A stretch of 10,317 bases of DNA from an uncultured Ruminococcus sp. (GTDB lineage Bacteria; Bacillota; Clostridia; Oscillospirales; Acutalibacteraceae), in the NCBI GenBank assembly GCA_946055445.1, contig CAMGGF010000029.1:1-10317 (forward strand). Direction: 5' to 3'. Below the pieces are notes generated by a model, which saw only the letters and a list, made by a program, of their open reading frames with translations, did not search any database and was not told where the DNA came from. The translations under genes and the position numbers were made by a program. Positions within the stretch are counted from its first letter, which is position 1; each line of letters starts with the position of its first letter. Positions 1-5,844 of the stretch are shown here, one piece after another.

Positions 1-96
1 TTTTAATATTTTTTATAAAAATTATATGAAAATAGACGGAGTTGTGGAAGGTTACCAAAAATCAAACCGTTTTACCCTGCAAGCAGTTTTTTACAG

Positions 97-125
97 TTGA
101 CGGAATCAAATTTTCGGGGTAAAAT
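97..125 (+). promoter_or_regulatory. Sigma-A type promoter for the DUF1292 gene
   Basis: A -35 element TTGACG (97-102) and a -10 element TAAAAT (120-125) are separated by exactly 17 bp, close to the vegetative sigma-A consensus. Transcription should begin near 132, giving a short leader before the Shine-Dalgarno AAGGAG (142-147). The -10 box lies in the right arm (117-126) of a 10-bp inverted repeat whose left arm is at 68-77, so a regulator or cruciform effect is conceivable. The 96 bases before the promoter are AT-rich. They contain one frame open from base 2 to a stop at 98-100, which could be the tail of an upstream gene, but nothing in it is recognisable. Confidence 0.75.
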
Positions 126-153
126 GAGTACAGAAACAAAAAAGGAGAACACT

Positions 154-453
154 ATGGACGAGAATTACAATCCCGACATCGTCAGCGTGGTCGATGAGGA
201 CGGCGTGGAACACATTTTTGAAGAATTAGACCGCATTGAAACCGATGACGCGCGCTATGTGGCGCTTTTGCCCGTGTATACGGAAGCGGAAGAAATTTTA
301 GAGGACGACGGCGAGTTGATTATTTTAAAAGTCAACGAAGAAGACGGCGAAACCTATTTAGAGCCGATTGAGGACGAAGAAGAATTTAACGAAATCGGCA
401 GTATTTTCGAAGAGCGTCTTTCGGAACTGTTCGATATTCAGGAAGAAGAATAA
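154..453 (+). CDS. DUF1292 family protein (YrzB-like), 99 aa
   Basis: Small, very acidic protein of the DUF1292/YrzB family, whose molecular function is not established. The N-terminal half has the family's 'DIVSVVDEDGVEH' type beta-strand pattern and a 'YVALLPVY' core strand near residue 40. The C-terminal half is rich in Glu/Asp and ends in a run of glutamates. The start at ATG 154 is chosen because AAGGAG at 142-147 lies 6 nt upstream; the longer frame beginning at TTG 97 would start inside the -35 box of the promoter and is unlikely. In many Firmicutes this gene follows alaS, yrzL and ruvX-like genes; those would lie outside the window, but here the gene has its own promoter, so it can be expressed independently. 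The family call is made by eye from sequence pattern. Confidence 0.85.
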   Translation: MDENYNPDIVSVVDEDGVEHIFEELDRIETDDARYVALLPVYTEAEEILEDDGELIILKVNEEDGETYLEPIEDEEEFNEIGSIFEERLSELFDIQEEE

Positions 454-461
454 CGCATTTT

Positions 462-479
462 TTGTGCAATTTTGCACAA
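462..479. repeat. Perfect 8-bp inverted repeat between gene and RNA promoter
   Basis: TTGTGCAA (462-469) and TTGCACAA (472-479) form a perfect inverted repeat around a 2-bp centre, 9 bp after the DUF1292 stop codon. A T-run precedes the hairpin on the plus strand instead of following it, and on the minus strand the hairpin would be followed by A residues, so it is not a canonical intrinsic terminator for either strand. Its position just upstream of the -35 region of the next promoter makes a protein-binding operator possible. That role is inference. Confidence 0.5.
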
Positions 480-492
480 CCTAAAATCAACC

Positions 493-521
493 TGCCCGAT
501 GCGACAAACGCACGGTACAAT
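493..521 (+). promoter_or_regulatory. Probable promoter of the structured RNA (good -10, weak -35)
   Basis: TACAAT at 516-521 is a good sigma-A -10 element. The -35 position at 17-18 bp spacing (492-498, CTGCCCG) matches the consensus poorly, so activity may need an activator or other contacts. A start near 528 would place the RNA body 528-690 and its terminator directly downstream. The inverted repeat at 462-479 lies immediately upstream. Confidence 0.4.
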
Positions 522-527
522 ATTAAC

Positions 528-722
528 CCAACACGTTTTTTTAGGGAGTCGGAATTCCGAGGCGGTGTGCAGACCTCCCGCAGTTTTGCGGACGCTGGGA
601 GTACTAAACCCGAGGAAAGACACCCACCTGCTGATTTGCAGGTTATTATTTGCCGTGTGCGGTCGGGCGGGGATTACAAAAACAAAAGAAGCGTTCCGAC
701 ATTTCGGTCGGGGCGCTTTTTT
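528..722 (+). ncRNA. Candidate structured non-coding RNA, about 195 nt, family unassigned
   Basis: This is a gene-free stretch packed with possible helices and ended by a strong intrinsic terminator. Visible hairpins are TCGG/CCGA with loop AATT (549-560), CCGCA/TGCGG with loop GTTT (578-591) and ACCTGC/GCAGGT with a 6-nt loop (626-643). Longer-range pairings are possible: GGTGT 564-568 with ACACC 620-624, CCCGA 609-613 with TCGGG 663-667, and GTTTTT 535-540 with AAAAAC 678-683. The second crosses the first and would form a pseudoknot. GGGAG at 544-548 and at 597-601 can each compete for CTCCC 575-579. Length is in the range of 6S RNA, but I cannot identify 6S landmarks. It is not tmRNA or SRP RNA, because the conserved motifs are missing. 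GAGGAAAG at 612-619 recalls RNase P RNA, but the rest does not fit. It could instead be a long regulatory leader of the ABC operon downstream. Confidence 0.5.
690..722 (+). terminator. Strong intrinsic terminator of the structured RNA
   Basis: A 10-bp stem pairs 691-700 with 707-716, including two G-U pairs, around a 6-nt loop, and is followed by six T residues (717-722). The A residues before the stem extend pairing into the T-run. It is oriented for the plus strand and ends the candidate RNA about 158 bp before the ABC ATPase start. Unless it is read through or conditionally opened, the ABC operon needs its own promoter after it. Confidence 0.9.
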
Positions 723-880
723 CATATGCCGATACAAAACAGAAAGTGACAAAACTGTAAGGGAAAATTCACCGAGTTGTAAGATTTGCCGTTTAGAATG
801 AGAGGCAAGGTGAGAGAAAACACAGTCCGCGCCCAAAAACAGCGGCGCACGGTTTTCTCCAAACGAAAGGAGTAACAAAT
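723..880 (+). promoter_or_regulatory. Gene-free leader of the ABC operon with a large hairpin next to the ribosome binding site
   Basis: No protein gene is supported here. GAGAAAAC (814-821) pairs perfectly with GTTTTCTC (852-859), with an inner stem GCGCC/GGCGC (829-833 with 844-848). The 3' arm continues into CTCC (857-860), which is also complementary to the GGAG of the Shine-Dalgarno at 869-872, so two exclusive foldings exist. TGTAAG occurs twice, at 756-761 and 778-783, spaced 22 bp. A clear sigma-A promoter was not found; TAGAAT at 794-799 is a possible -10 without a good -35. A regulated leader is plausible but unproven. Confidence 0.4.
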
Positions 881-1564
881 ATGGATATTGTAAAGGTTGC
901 ACATCTCTCCAAAACTTACGGAAAAGGCGACACGCAAGTGTGCGCACTCGATGATGTTTCGTTCACCGTTCCGCAAGGGCAGTTTTTGGCGATTGTCGGC
1001 CCCTCCGGTTCAGGCAAATCGACGCTTTTGCACATTTTGGGCGGTGTGGATACACCGACCTCGGGCAGTGTGAACATCGGCGGCACGGACATCGGAAAAT
1101 TAGACGAAACCGCGCTTGCGATTTTCCGCCGCCGCCAAATCGGCTTAATTTATCAGTTTTATAACTTAATCCCGATTTTAACCGTAGAGGAAAACCTCAC
1201 GCTTCCCCTACTGCTCGACGGCAGAAAGCCCGACCGCAAACACATTGAAAATTTGGTTTCTGTGTTGGGGCTTGAAAACCGCCTGCACCATCTGCCCAAT
1301 CAACTTTCGGGTGGCCAGCAACAACGCGTTTCCATCGGCAGAGCGCTTGTGAACAATCCCGCGTTAGTCCTTGCCGACGAGCCGACCGGCAACTTGGACA
1401 GCGAAAACAGCCGCGAAATTATGGCACTTTTGCGCCGCTTTAACCGTGAATTTAAACAAACGGTTATCGTGATTACGCACGATGAGAACATAGCCCTGTC
1501 CGCAGACCGCGTTTTGGCGATAGAGGACGGCAAAATCGTCAGAGACGAGGTGCAGTCGGTATGA
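881..1564 (+). CDS. ABC exporter ATP-binding protein, MacB/LolD type, 227 aa
   Basis: Cytoplasmic ATPase subunit that powers the FtsX-type permease encoded next. The full set of ABC motifs is present: Walker A GPSGSGKST at residues 40-48, Q-loop glutamine near 92, signature LSGGQ at 142-146, Walker B ending in DEP near 166-168, and the H-loop histidine at 200. Its 227-aa length and the ADEPTGNLDS segment are typical of the MacB/LolD/FtsE/BceA group, which drive mechanical work or peptide and lipid export, rather than of importers. The start is set by AAGGAG at 867-872, 8 nt upstream. The stop overlaps the permease start in ATGA (1561-1564), which implies translational coupling and a fixed 1:1 partner. 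No two-component system is adjacent within the window, so a BceAB-type antimicrobial peptide role cannot be assumed. The substrate is unknown. Confidence 0.95.
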   Translation: MDIVKVAHLSKTYGKGDTQVCALDDVSFTVPQGQFLAIVGPSGSGKSTLLHILGGVDTPTSGSVNIGGTDIGKLDETALAIFRRRQIGLIYQFYNLIPILTVEENLTLPLLLDGRKPDRKHIENLVSVLGLENRLHHLPNQLSGGQQQRVSIGRALVNNPALVLADEPTGNLDSENSREIMALLRRFNREFKQTVIVITHDENIALSADRVLAIEDGKIVRDEVQSV

Positions 1565-4095
1565 AAATCGTAAACAAACTGACACTGCGGCATTTAAAAG
1601 AAAACAAAAAACGCACAGTGATTACCATCATCGGCATCATCGTTTCCGTCGCCATGCTGACGGCGACCTGCGTTTCGGTTACCTCGCTTGCGGCTGTGTA
1701 TGCCCGCGATTTGCTGTATATGGGCGGAGAATGGCACGCCCAAATCCCCAATACGACCGCACAGCAAATCGAAACACTTGAAAAAAACACGGATTTAAAA
1801 TATGTTGCCGCTTACAAAGCGATGGACGGCGATATTTATTCCTTCAACTTGCACAACGACAAGCGTGCGTCCTTAGGGATCGGCGATATGGGTGCAGGCA
1901 ACCGCGATTATTTCGCCGCCTTTCTCACCGGAAAATACACCGGTACAATTCCGAAAGACGAAACCGAAATTATGGTCTACCGTTCGCTTTTGGAAAAGAA
2001 CGGGTTGCATTGGAACATCGGCGACAAGGTCACGCTTGACCTCGGCAAACGCTATACAACAGACGAATTCGGGGCACAGCGTTTGACTGCCGCCAATTAC
2101 ACCGTCGGCGAAACTTTTGAAAGCACCGGCAAAAAAACATTTACCGTGGTTGGGATTTTAGAAGAAAATCCGCCGACGCGCGGCGTGCAGATTTTGCGCG
2201 GACTTTCCAAAGCAGAATTGGACGGTGCAGGGGTTTACTTAACCGCAAACACGCTCGACAATGCCACGGAATCCGTTTTGACCGACGCGGCAACAAATGC
2301 AGGTCTTTCGGCAAAAGATTTGGAATTTAACAAGGATTTGTTCCGCTACAACTGGATTGTGCGCGATGTTGACGAGGGTATGCGGGTGATTTTGCACTTT
2401 GCCGAGATTATTTTGGCGCTGATTATCATTGCCTCCGTCATGCTCATTTACAACGCATTCAGCATTTCGCTTTCCGAGCGTTCGCGGTATCTCGGTATGC
2501 TCGCCTCGGTGGGGGCAACAAAATCACAAAAGCGCCGTTCCGTCTATTTTGAGGGCTCGGTTTTGGGCGCTGTCGGCATTCCGTTGGGCTTTGGCGCCGG
2601 GCTTTTGGGTATGGCAATTACCTTTAAAGCGATTGAACCGTTACTCAAAAGAAGCGGGTTGAATATGGAAAACACCTTAACACTTTCGTTCCCGTGGTGG
2701 ATTTTGCCCGTGATTGCGGTGTTGAGCATTGTGACCATTGCAATTTCCGCCTATATCCCCGCCCGCCGCGCTTCGCGCACCACGCCGATTGACGCCCTGC
2801 GGCAAACAAGTGATGTGAAAGTGAAAGCCCGCAAACTGAAATCCCCGAAAATCGTTCGCAAGGTGTTCGGCTATGAGGGCGAACTTGCCTATAAAAATAT
2901 GAAACGAAACGGCAAAAAGTCCCGCGTCATTACAAGTGCCTTGGTGCTTTCGGTCGTCCTGTTTTTGTCGGTCAACACATTCTGTTCGATGTTCCAGGAA
3001 GCCAACCAAATGTCGGGCGAGATGCCGTACCAACTGTATGTGGAAACGCCGGAAACGGAAAAAACGCGTCTTTACAACGATTTAGAGCAAATGAACGGCG
3101 TAGATAAGTATTACAGCGCGCTGAACACATACTTTTCAAAAGTGCGTAGTGACGGCAAGCACATTAAAGCCGCCTACCGCGACAAATACGCAAAAGACGG
3201 GTATGTACTCGGTATCAATGTGTTAGATGACGCGGATTTTAACGCACTTTGCACCGAAAACCGCCTCGATTACCATACCTTTTACCAAAAGTCAGACAGT
3301 GAACTGCCGATTTTGGTGATGAACAGCGCCGACCACAAAGAAACCGCCGCACCGATTTTTGAGGATTCGATTGTCGGCACGGTGTTGGAAATTCCCGAAG
3401 ACAAAAACGGCACATTGGCGTTTTCCGTAACGGTCAAAGGATTGATACGCTACCGCAACACCGATTTGTATGCCTACGATATGTCACAACCGTCTGTGGT
3501 CTCGGCATTTGTGCCGTTCTCGGCGGCAAGCGAAAAATTCGATTTTTCACAAACGATTGTCGGCATTGAAACGAAAACCCACGCCGAAACGGCAGACGCA
3601 ATCCAAAAACTGCTTGAAAACGAGGGGTATACGCAAAGTTATGTGATGGACGCGGTGGCGCAAACGGAAATGATGACCTCTACCATTTTGATTATGCAGG
3701 TGTTTATTTACGGGTTTATCACACTGATGACGCTGATTTCCGTTGCCAACATTTTCAACACCGTTTCCACGGGCATTGACCTGCGGCGCAAAGAATTTGC
3801 AATGCTCAAATCCGTGGGCGTTACGCCGAAAGGGTTTCGGAGAATGTTACGGTTTGAAAGCCTGTTTTACGGCTTGAAAGCGCTCGTGTACGGGTTGCCG
3901 TTGAGCCTGATTATCAGCGTGCTGATGTGGAAATCCTTAACCGAAGGCTTTACCCTCGCCTTCCACCCCGATTGGCGCATTTACCTCGGTGTGATTGTGG
4001 CGGTGTTCTGTATCACCGGTATTTCGATGGCGTATGCGACCTCGAAAGTCAAGAAAGACTCGATTATCGAAACGCTGAAATCCGAAATCAATTAA
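1561..4095 (+). CDS. ABC transporter permease with two FtsX-like modules, 844 aa
   Basis: Membrane partner of the preceding ATPase. The chain reads as two copies of the MacB/FtsX plan. Module 1 has a membrane segment at about 20-43, a large extracytoplasmic domain at about 45-275, and three membrane segments at about 276-300, 332-355 and 376-399. Module 2 has a segment at about 457-480, a second extracytoplasmic domain at about 482-705, and segments at about 708-734, 773-793 and 808-829. Each module carries the cytoplasmic coupling motif after its second helix: 'YLGMLASVGAT' near 310-320 and 'EFAMLKSVGVT' near 745-755. Both modules also end in a short basic tail. A single two-module chain can serve as a complete permease instead of a homodimer. 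The start overlaps the ATPase stop. Related two-module permeases act in peptide resistance, lipoprotein handling or cell-envelope processes; nothing here picks between them. Confidence 0.93.
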   Translation: MKIVNKLTLRHLKENKKRTVITIIGIIVSVAMLTATCVSVTSLAAVYARDLLYMGGEWHAQIPNTTAQQIETLEKNTDLKYVAAYKAMDGDIYSFNLHNDKRASLGIGDMGAGNRDYFAAFLTGKYTGTIPKDETEIMVYRSLLEKNGLHWNIGDKVTLDLGKRYTTDEFGAQRLTAANYTVGETFESTGKKTFTVVGILEENPPTRGVQILRGLSKAELDGAGVYLTANTLDNATESVLTDAATNAGLSAKDLEFNKDLFRYNWIVRDVDEGMRVILHFAEIILALIIIASVMLIYNAFSISLSERSRYLGMLASVGATKSQKRRSVYFEGSVLGAVGIPLGFGAGLLGMAITFKAIEPLLKRSGLNMENTLTLSFPWWILPVIAVLSIVTIAISAYIPARRASRTTPIDALRQTSDVKVKARKLKSPKIVRKVFGYEGELAYKNMKRNGKKSRVITSALVLSVVLFLSVNTFCSMFQEANQMSGEMPYQLYVETPETEKTRLYNDLEQMNGVDKYYSALNTYFSKVRSDGKHIKAAYRDKYAKDGYVLGINVLDDADFNALCTENRLDYHTFYQKSDSELPILVMNSADHKETAAPIFEDSIVGTVLEIPEDKNGTLAFSVTVKGLIRYRNTDLYAYDMSQPSVVSAFVPFSAASEKFDFSQTIVGIETKTHAETADAIQKLLENEGYTQSYVMDAVAQTEMMTSTILIMQVFIYGFITLMTLISVANIFNTVSTGIDLRRKEFAMLKSVGVTPKGFRRMLRFESLFYGLKALVYGLPLSLIISVLMWKSLTEGFTLAFHPDWRIYLGVIVAVFCITGISMAYATSKVKKDSIIETLKSEIN

Positions 4096-4115
4096 AGATT
4101 TTTAGAGACAACAAA

Positions 4116-4166
4116 AACCACCGCCGTAAAATGGGACTTTCCCCTTTTACGGCGGTGGTTGTTTAT
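4116..4166. terminator. Large hairpin terminator after the ABC operon, possibly bidirectional
   Basis: A perfect 16-bp inverted repeat pairs 4116-4131 with 4145-4160 around a 13-nt loop that has its own GGG/CCC pairing (4133-4135 with 4141-4143). It begins 20 bp after the permease stop. On the plus strand it is followed by GTTTATATAT; on the minus strand the sequence after the stem is also T-rich (complement of 4111-4117). It can therefore end the ABC operon and back up termination of the converging minus-strand operon. Confidence 0.8.
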
Positions 4167-4199
4167 ATATGTGTAAGTATCGCGCGCCCGCCCGGTTTT

Positions 4200-4285
4200 G
4201 TCATTCTGAGCCGTTAGGCGAAGAATCTTGTTTCACAGAATTGCATTTTGTGCTGTTTGAGATCCTTCGCTTCGCTCAGGATGAC
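4200..4285. repeat. Interspersed palindromic repeat (MITE-like), 86 bp
   Basis: The ends GTCATTCTGAG (4200-4210) and CTCAGGATGAC (4275-4285) are inverted repeats differing at one position. Just inside, GCGAAGAATCTT (4218-4229) matches the inverted complement of 4259-4270 at most positions. The GTCATTCTGAG...GCGAAGAATCT ends are those of a repeat family that I recall being scattered through intergenic regions of many gut and environmental bacteria. It has no coding capacity and lies between two convergent operons, a usual place for such elements. The left half carries a variant centre (GCCGTTAGGC) unlike the right half, so the copy is imperfect. Confidence 0.75.
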
Positions 4286-4314
4286 ATTGCATTTATGCTT
4301 TGCGGTGCATTTAC

Positions 4315-4334
4315 GGAACGGTCAAGACCGTTCC
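4315..4334. repeat. Short perfect palindrome next to the interspersed repeat
   Basis: GGAACGGTC (4315-4323) and GACCGTTCC (4326-4334) are a perfect 9-bp inverted repeat around AA. No T-run follows on either strand, so it is unlikely to be an efficient intrinsic terminator by itself, although it lies only 20 bp past the transglutaminase stop and could stabilise that mRNA's 3' end. Its form resembles the short GTAGGG-palindrome elements that accompany the neighbouring repeat in gut genomes; that link is from memory. Confidence 0.5.
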
Positions 4335-4353
4335 CTACACACGAATTGAGAAA

Positions 4354-5133
4354 TTACAGCACCTTTACCGACGCTACGATCGTTTGCTGTTGCGTGCCGC
4401 CGCCGACAAACAGCCCGCGGTTGATGCCGCAATCGCCGAAATCGCGCCCGTGACTTAAAGTCAAATAGCGGTCATCGACCATCTTATTGTTTGTCGGGTC
4501 AATCCCCACCCAAATACCGTTATCGTACACTTCCACCCACGCGTGGGTTTCACCCGTGCCCTCCTGCATACCGACAACATACCGCGCAGGCACAGAGAGT
4601 GCGCGACAAACGGCGATTTGCATATGTGCAAAGTCCTGGCAAACGCCTTTGCCTAAAATAAGTGCTTCTTCGGCGGTGGTGTTGATATTCGTTGCCCCGC
4701 TTTGATAGGTAAACCGTTTTCGCAATTCCTGCATCACGGTATTTGCCGTCTCGGTTGGCGTTTTGTTTTCGCACAGCGGGCGGCAAACCTCCGTAAGGGC
4801 GGCAAGGCTTTCACCGCATTTTGTATACTGTGATGCGTATTTGTAAATGCCGTTGAGTGCCTCGGGTGCTTTTTGGGCAATATCAATTTCGGCAATGCCG
4901 TTGACATACACCGAAAATTCAGTGTGTTCCTCCGTAATGCGGTCGGTCAAAATACGGTTGCCGAAACCGTCGGCGGTTTCGGTCAGCACGTTGTGCGGCG
5001 AAACCTCCAAAAACAGTTCGCGTATGCGCTGATATTCGTTATTAAACGGCAAGCACCGCAGGGAAAAGCAATGCCGCACCACCGGCGCGGAAAACTGAAT
5101 TTGCATAGAATAGGAAAATTCAACCGTTTGCAC
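4354..5133 (-). CDS. Transglutaminase-like cysteine protein with Bact_transglu_N domain, 259 aa
   Basis: Last gene of the ATP-grasp/alpha-E/transglutaminase operon. Residues about 1-85 fit the beta-rich bacterial transglutaminase N-terminal domain, and about 125-225 are the papain-fold transglutaminase core. The catalytic triad is visible: C165 in GVCQDFAH, H197 in GETHAWVEV and D212 in GIDPTNN. Such bacterial proteins are usually thought to hydrolyse or transfer amide bonds, so this one may cleave or transpeptidate the product of the ATP-grasp partner. The start is GTG at 5131-5133, with GGAGG (complement of 5140-5144) 6 nt upstream; the first ATG would be residue 10 and lacks such a site. 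It begins 15 nt after the alpha-E stop, so the two are co-translated. No signal peptide is seen, suggesting a cytoplasmic enzyme. The family is clear, the substrate unknown. Confidence 0.92.
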   Translation of the reverse strand: MQTVEFSYSMQIQFSAPVVRHCFSLRCLPFNNEYQRIRELFLEVSPHNVLTETADGFGNRILTDRITEEHTEFSVYVNGIAEIDIAQKAPEALNGIYKYASQYTKCGESLAALTEVCRPLCENKTPTETANTVMQELRKRFTYQSGATNINTTAEEALILGKGVCQDFAHMQIAVCRALSVPARYVVGMQEGTGETHAWVEVYDNGIWVGIDPTNNKMVDDRYLTLSHGRDFGDCGINRGLFVGGGTQQQTIVASVKVL

Positions 5134-5148
5134 AAAATCCCTCCCCGC

Positions 5149-5844
5149 TTAATAATACTCGCTCGGTGCGGTGACAAACAGGCGGGAAAGTTCCTCCTGA
5201 ATGGTGAATTTGTCCGCTTCGAAATCGTCTTTTTCCAAAATAATTTTCATCAGGCGGTCAATCGCCGTAATATTGCAGTCTATACCGACTTTGTAAAGCC
5301 GATTTAACAAAATGCTGAATTCTTTTCGTATCAGTTCGGGGTTGCAGGAAAACCGCGTATACAAATCGATGCGCTCCACACTCCGACCGAATTTTAAAAT
5401 GTTGCGCGTCGTTTCAGACTCCACATAGTCGTCCGCCGCGCCCCAAAAGGCAAAAATACAGTCAAACACCTCTTGGAGTTTGAGCATCGGCGCCGTGCTT
5501 TCTTTGCCGCGTTGCATCGCCTCTACGGCGAGTTGGATATAAGACATCGTTTCACTGCTTAACTCATTGCGCATAATCACCGCATTGTCATAGGCGGAAA
5601 GCACGGTGCTCATCACGGAATTCGGGTTGCTTTCGTTGAACAAAAAGTCGGCAATAAACTCCTGCTTATAAGAATAAGTATTGGGAATGCCGAGTTTTTG
5701 CAGGAAATCAACATAGGCGTTTTCGTCCACATCAATGAGGACATCGTAGTACGCGGTAAACATTTTCAGCGTAGTGAACACGCGCTCCACATAGCGACCG
5801 AGCCAAAACAGATTGTCGGTCGATTTTATCGAGATAATACCCAT
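5149..5844 (-). CDS. Alpha-E domain protein (DUF403), short form, 231 aa
   Basis: Mostly helical protein of the alpha-E family, found almost only beside circularly permuted ATP-grasp and transglutaminase genes. The family hallmark NLFWLGRYVERV is at residues 11-22, and a second, related GRSVERIDLYTR at 153-164 reveals the internal two-fold pattern. Its biochemical role is unproven; a scaffold or accessory part of the peptide-forming machine has been proposed for the cluster. At 231 aa it is clearly shorter than the roughly 300-aa members I know, although both hallmark motifs are intact, so it is a compact version and not a fragment. The ATG at 5842-5844 lies inside the ATP-grasp gene, giving a 19-nt overlap and likely coupled translation. 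Candidate Shine-Dalgarno sequences are AAGGA 3 nt upstream and GGAGG 12 nt upstream. Confidence 0.9.
   Translation of the reverse strand: MGIISIKSTDNLFWLGRYVERVFTTLKMFTAYYDVLIDVDENAYVDFLQKLGIPNTYSYKQEFIADFLFNESNPNSVMSTVLSAYDNAVIMRNELSSETMSYIQLAVEAMQRGKESTAPMLKLQEVFDCIFAFWGAADDYVESETTRNILKFGRSVERIDLYTRFSCNPELIRKEFSILLNRLYKVGIDCNITAIDRLMKIILEKDDFEADKFTIQEELSRLFVTAPSEYY

Noticed and set aside
77..92. CTGC-AA-GCAG followed by six T residues as a terminator of an upstream gene
   Set aside because: The stem is only 3-4 bp with an impossibly small loop, so it is too weak to call.
2..100. Open frame from the left edge to a stop at 98-100, possibly the end of an upstream gene
   Set aside because: Only 32 codons are visible, they are AT-rich with no recognisable motif, and an internal ATG has no ribosome site. 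It is possible but cannot be supported.
97..153. Upstream TTG start extending the DUF1292 protein by 19 residues
   Set aside because: The extension begins in the -35 box of a good promoter and has no Shine-Dalgarno, while ATG 154 has AAGGAG at 6 nt.
612..619. GAGGAAAG resembling the conserved start region of RNase P RNA
   Set aside because: The element is about half the length of RNase P RNA and the other conserved blocks are absent.
462..801. Open frames of 95 and 109 codons on the plus strand, and a 169-codon frame (438-947) on the minus strand
   Set aside because: They cross the terminator hairpin and structured RNA, lack convincing ribosome sites, have low-complexity unfamiliar translations, and the minus-strand frame runs into the ABC ATPase gene.
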